Source: Saxidomus purpurata (lineage: Eukaryota > Mollusca > Bivalvia > Venerida > Veneridae). From it: a stretch of 64,000 nt of DNA. The position numbers and the translations under genes were made by a program. Position 1 is the first letter of the stretch, and each line of letters opens with the position of its first letter. This document shows positions 61,301 through 64,000 of the stretch, piece by piece. The stretch spans positions 39,671,312 through 39,735,311 of the forward strand of contig JAFMSR010000001.1 of assembly GCA_022818135.1 (NCBI GenBank), read 5' to 3'. Under the pieces are notes generated by a model, which did not search any database, was not told the origin of the DNA, and worked only from the letters and a program-made list of their open reading frames with translations.

Positions 61301-63739
61301 TAACATTTTGACAGGTACATCAGGAAAACAAATTTAATCCTTGTTTTTCTTATCAAATACAAGTTGTTTAATGTATTTAATATGTACATTGTACCTGTCA
61401 AAATGTTATAAGTATATTTGTACATATTGGTCGAGAAAGTATAATAACTCTACTAAAACCTTTCCGAGTCATTGAATACTTTGTTTCAATTCGTAATAGT
61501 ATGAATACAGCAAATCCCTCCGAGGTCTACTCAAATGAAGTCCATATTAATGTATAGTCCATATAGTGCCATTTCCCCCTGTGTTTAAAGATCATTTTCA
61601 TGCTAGATTTTCGTTTCGTTATGTTCAGCCAATAAAAGGATTCACTGCAGGTGATTTTAATCCAAATAACAGGTCTGTATGACTAAATGTGAAATGTCAG
61701 TTGAAACGAAAGTGAGTGCATACTAGCAGATATACCGATATAATGTTTACACCACATGTTCCAGTTACATGATCATGGCTTTCTTACATCATGGCAAACA
61801 GTCTGTTCTTTTTCTCTATTTTATGTTTGTATGTGGATAGATCTTTAAATAAGGGTAGTCTTGCAAGACGTGAAATATTGGAAATCATGATAAAATAAAG
61901 CGGTATTCAAGCGCTTTATATAGAAAACAAAAGAAACTTTGGCTAAACGTATGCCGGTTTACGCCCGACAATTTTTGCCGGGTGATACCGGGTCGATAAG
62001 CCCGCAAAATTACAAAATATCTTGTTCGTAAGGCCTGTTTTCATTGGTCAGTTTGAATACACCAATCACCGTTTACCTCTGGTCTCCAGCTTTCGCTTTG
62101 AAAGGAACGAAGAAGTTAGAAATACGTGTTTCGGATATTTGGACATTTTCGCTGAGGCGAGCCAGTATAAGGCGATAAGTCATGTGAAACGAGCATCGTA
62201 TTTTATAACCATGTTGTTGGCATGTTACCATGCAACTGCTACCAGTGCTGATCATGATCATTCTACATTTCCATACAGTCTAATCATGATCGCATGTGCG
62301 CTTTTTTACAATGAAAAGTGAATTTGCAATTACCACCGATGTAAATAATTAATGGCACGGTCCATATTGAAATGGTCTCGTGACACGTTTTGTCTTTTAA
62401 TCTGGAGATTTAGTTTCAATACACTAAACAGTAAAGTCTAAATAATTAGTACGACAAGTTAACACTGAGCGTATGTCAAACTGGCAAATACTTTTTTCTG
62501 AACGAGTCCCTTGTTGAAGACATGCCCTTCTACGCTTTACGCCATCATCATGACCATTGCTTACAAACTTTGTCAAGAAATCGTGATCAATCAATATAGC
62601 GAAACCAGATGAATATGACTTTGGTGGCAGGTTTATATACTGATGGCACTGACGTTTAGCATTAATTCCATTCCCGTGGCAAATGGAACAAAAGACGTTC
62701 GTTTCTATACACCGTCACACCTCCGGAATAGCGAGATGTGAAACCATTTCTGCATGCCTTGCTAATTTCATATACTGTCTGGCACTGGAAAGTTTGGATT
62801 TTCACAGGATGAAGTAAGCTCTTGGAAACAGTGTTCTGTTTCAATGTCCTCCTCTTTTCCCGGGTACTAAAAGTATAAATAACATGTAGCGTTAAGCTCA
62901 TTTCTTTGCATTTCTTCAACCCTTTGCATAAGGCCCGTTCTTCTTCTAACTTCAACATGTTTTGCAACTGGACAACTCATATCGATCAGCCATTTTACTC
63001 CATCTTTAACACCATGTACATCGGCACAGTGTTCATTCTTGTAGATCACACCGGTTGATTTAGAAGAAACTGGATGCAAAGGACCCCATGGTATCACATC
63101 TCGCTGACCACATGGTATGACCATATTTTCAGAGGAATTGGCGCCATTTTGCATTTTGTCAAATTTAGTATCTGTGCTATTCAGCAACTCGTTTTCAGGA
63201 TTATCTGCTATCATGAAGTACGACTTATACATGGTCTTCTGTCTCTCATTCAACATCACAGACAATGGAAATATACACTGGTATTTTGTCCGATCTACAA
63301 GGTTGTATTGGTCATCTTCAGTAAAGCAACAGTTCTGGTATAAACCACAATCATGAGCGCAATAGCATTCTGAAAATAGGTGAAAACAGCTCTAAAATGC
63401 GATCATTATTGATCGTTTGATATTTTGCGACTACATGTATATACAATGTATACGTTTTTAAGCGTCGCAGATTATTTAGATGACGTAACCAATCAGAAAT
63501 GACGTTACATCGGTAGTGTCTTAGACTATCAATTACGACTTACCTTTGCAACAGTGTTTTAAACCTGATTCCGGTTTCTCTCCCTTTAAATTCTCATGAC
63601 AAACATTGCCGCTTGGACAAAAGTAAGTCAAATTTTCAGGGATTCTTGAAAAATTTGTCTCATTGCCATGTCCTCTGCTCCGCTCTAAACCACTGCTAGT
63701 ATCGCTAGTATCATGGTCAAGTGAAATACTTAACACACT
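55342..63739 (-). CDS. Ectodomain exons of a Cys-rich receptor-like protein (partial, frameshifted)
   Basis: Three minus-strand exons join in phase. Exon a (63544 to about 63739) has FCPSGNVCHENLKGEKPESG and KHCC. Exon b (62565-63369) begins ECYCAHDCGLYQNCC after the splice, has GVIYKNEHCADVHGVKDGV, and reaches a stop at 62867; beyond it the coding signal continues in a second frame (VKIQTFQCQTVYEISKAC) and then a third (FCSICHGNGINA to FLTKF) up to a good donor GTAAGC. Exon c (55342-55851, 170 codons) opens VSECRDIKCPSGQLRRLDGK and lies in phase 0 with b. The pattern CC-CxC-NCC, twice YxNxxCxxCxG, then CxxxxCPxG-DGKC resembles N-terminal regions of large mollusc receptors related to adhesion/secretin GPCRs, from memory. 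Seven-helix exons are not found. Two 1-base insertions in b mean either a pseudogene or assembly errors. Start and end of the gene lie outside what is visible. Confidence 0.6.
56742..61164 (-). mobile_element. LTR retrotransposon without coding region (LARD-like), 4.4 kb
   Basis: Two direct repeats of exactly 492 bp, 56742-57233 and 60673-61164, start TG and end CA and differ at three positions by eye. TGTT flanks both sides (56738-56741 and 61165-61168). On the minus strand the primer-binding site follows the 5' LTR (60673-61164) after about 11 bases: TGGCGCCGCTCGACAGGATC, complementary to a tRNA 3' end. A polypurine tract AAAGAAAGGAAGG precedes the 3' LTR near 57240-57252, and AATAAA signals lie near the LTR end. 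The 3.4-kb interior has no gag or pol frame. The element must move with enzymes from a relative. It is inserted in the intron between receptor exons b and c, in the same orientation as that gene, and is recent. Confidence 0.92.
61199..61453. repeat. Asymmetric inverted-repeat element
   Basis: Outer arms of 31 bp (61199-61229 and 61423-61453; CTTTCTCGACCAATATG and its complement, one or two mismatches) and inner arms of 35 bp (61285-61319 and 61390-61424; TATAACATTTTGACAGGTAC and complement). On the right the two arms abut; on the left they are separated by 55 bp. A MITE with an insertion in one arm or a deletion in the other. Confidence 0.75.
61454..62564. other. Receptor intron, no feature recognised
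   Basis: Intron sequence before exon b's donor. A short GC-rich stretch with CCCGACAATTTTTGCCGGG and ACCGGGTCG is at 61965-62000. The plus-strand frame at 62022-62321 has no support. Confidence 0.4.
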
Positions 63740-63996
63740 CAAAATGTTTTGACATAATGTAAGAAATAACTTAATAATAAATAAAATAGATTAATGATTA
63801 GAAAATAAATTTCTAATATATGAACAAAATTGCCAGAAGCAATTCTTTGTAACTAACAAAATCACCCATGTTTCTTGTTATGTATAATCGTTTTTTTTTA
63901 GGCTAAATATATAAGACCACCATAGTTGCTTTTGTTTTCTCTTCCTACAAGATTTAGAACGATTGGGGTTTGTAACTCTTGGCCGTAAATGTTAAG
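63740..63996. other. Probable upstream intron of the receptor gene
   Basis: AT-rich, with possible AG acceptors just above 63739 but no coding segment. The first exons of the receptor gene would lie beyond the window. Confidence 0.3.
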
Positions 63997-64000
63997 CAAG

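Overview
The window looks like nuclear DNA of a bivalve mollusc. It is AT-rich and intron-rich, genes are sparse, and every gene I can support has bivalve-type content: a C1q-domain protein, an SLC46-type transporter, a Cys-rich receptor ectodomain and a conserved CRIPT gene. The repeats are also bivalve-like: pearl/Helitron-like elements with tandem cores, degenerate LINEs, mariner/Tc1, hAT and Harbinger remnants, and a young LTR element. The species assignment is inference. No bacterial features (operons, Shine-Dalgarno sites, CRISPR) were seen.

Layout. 0.4-1 kb (+): a possible 3'-terminal exon of a gene that begins outside the window. 7.1-18.3 kb (-): CRIPT, five tiny exons (100 codons) over 11 kb; intron 1 holds a 4.65-kb terminal-inverted-repeat element with a 4-bp target duplication, intron 2 a tandem-core element, and intron 4 a 947-bp hAT element with an exact 8-bp duplication. 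18.29-18.46 kb: a short, perhaps bidirectional promoter. 20.9-21.2 kb: a CR1-like reverse-transcriptase scrap. 23.2-26.8 kb (-): an SLC46/PCFT-family transporter in four coding exons. 27.8-28.7 kb: a 30-bp minisatellite. 30.3-33.2 kb: a Tc1 remnant and a Jockey/I-type LINE, both internally inverted. 34.6-39.0 kb: a Harbinger-like element built as A-A-B-B. 41.5-42.3 kb (+): a secreted C1q-domain gene. 44.4-45.1 kb: a mariner transposase pseudogene. 50.2-51.1 kb: an L1-like reverse-transcriptase tail. 51.6-53.9 kb (-): a spliced HARBI1-like transposase gene, damaged. 55.3-63.7 kb (-): extracellular exons of a Cys-rich receptor, with two frameshifts; its large intron holds a 4.4-kb LTR element whose 492-bp LTRs differ at three positions by eye.

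The genes do not form a pathway. The common theme is transposon insertion into introns. The most informative points are the conserved CRIPT gene hidden in very small exons, the LTR element with a 23-nt tRNA-like primer site, the A-A-B-B element with a MITE in only one of its duplicate units, and the two inverted transposon coding regions.
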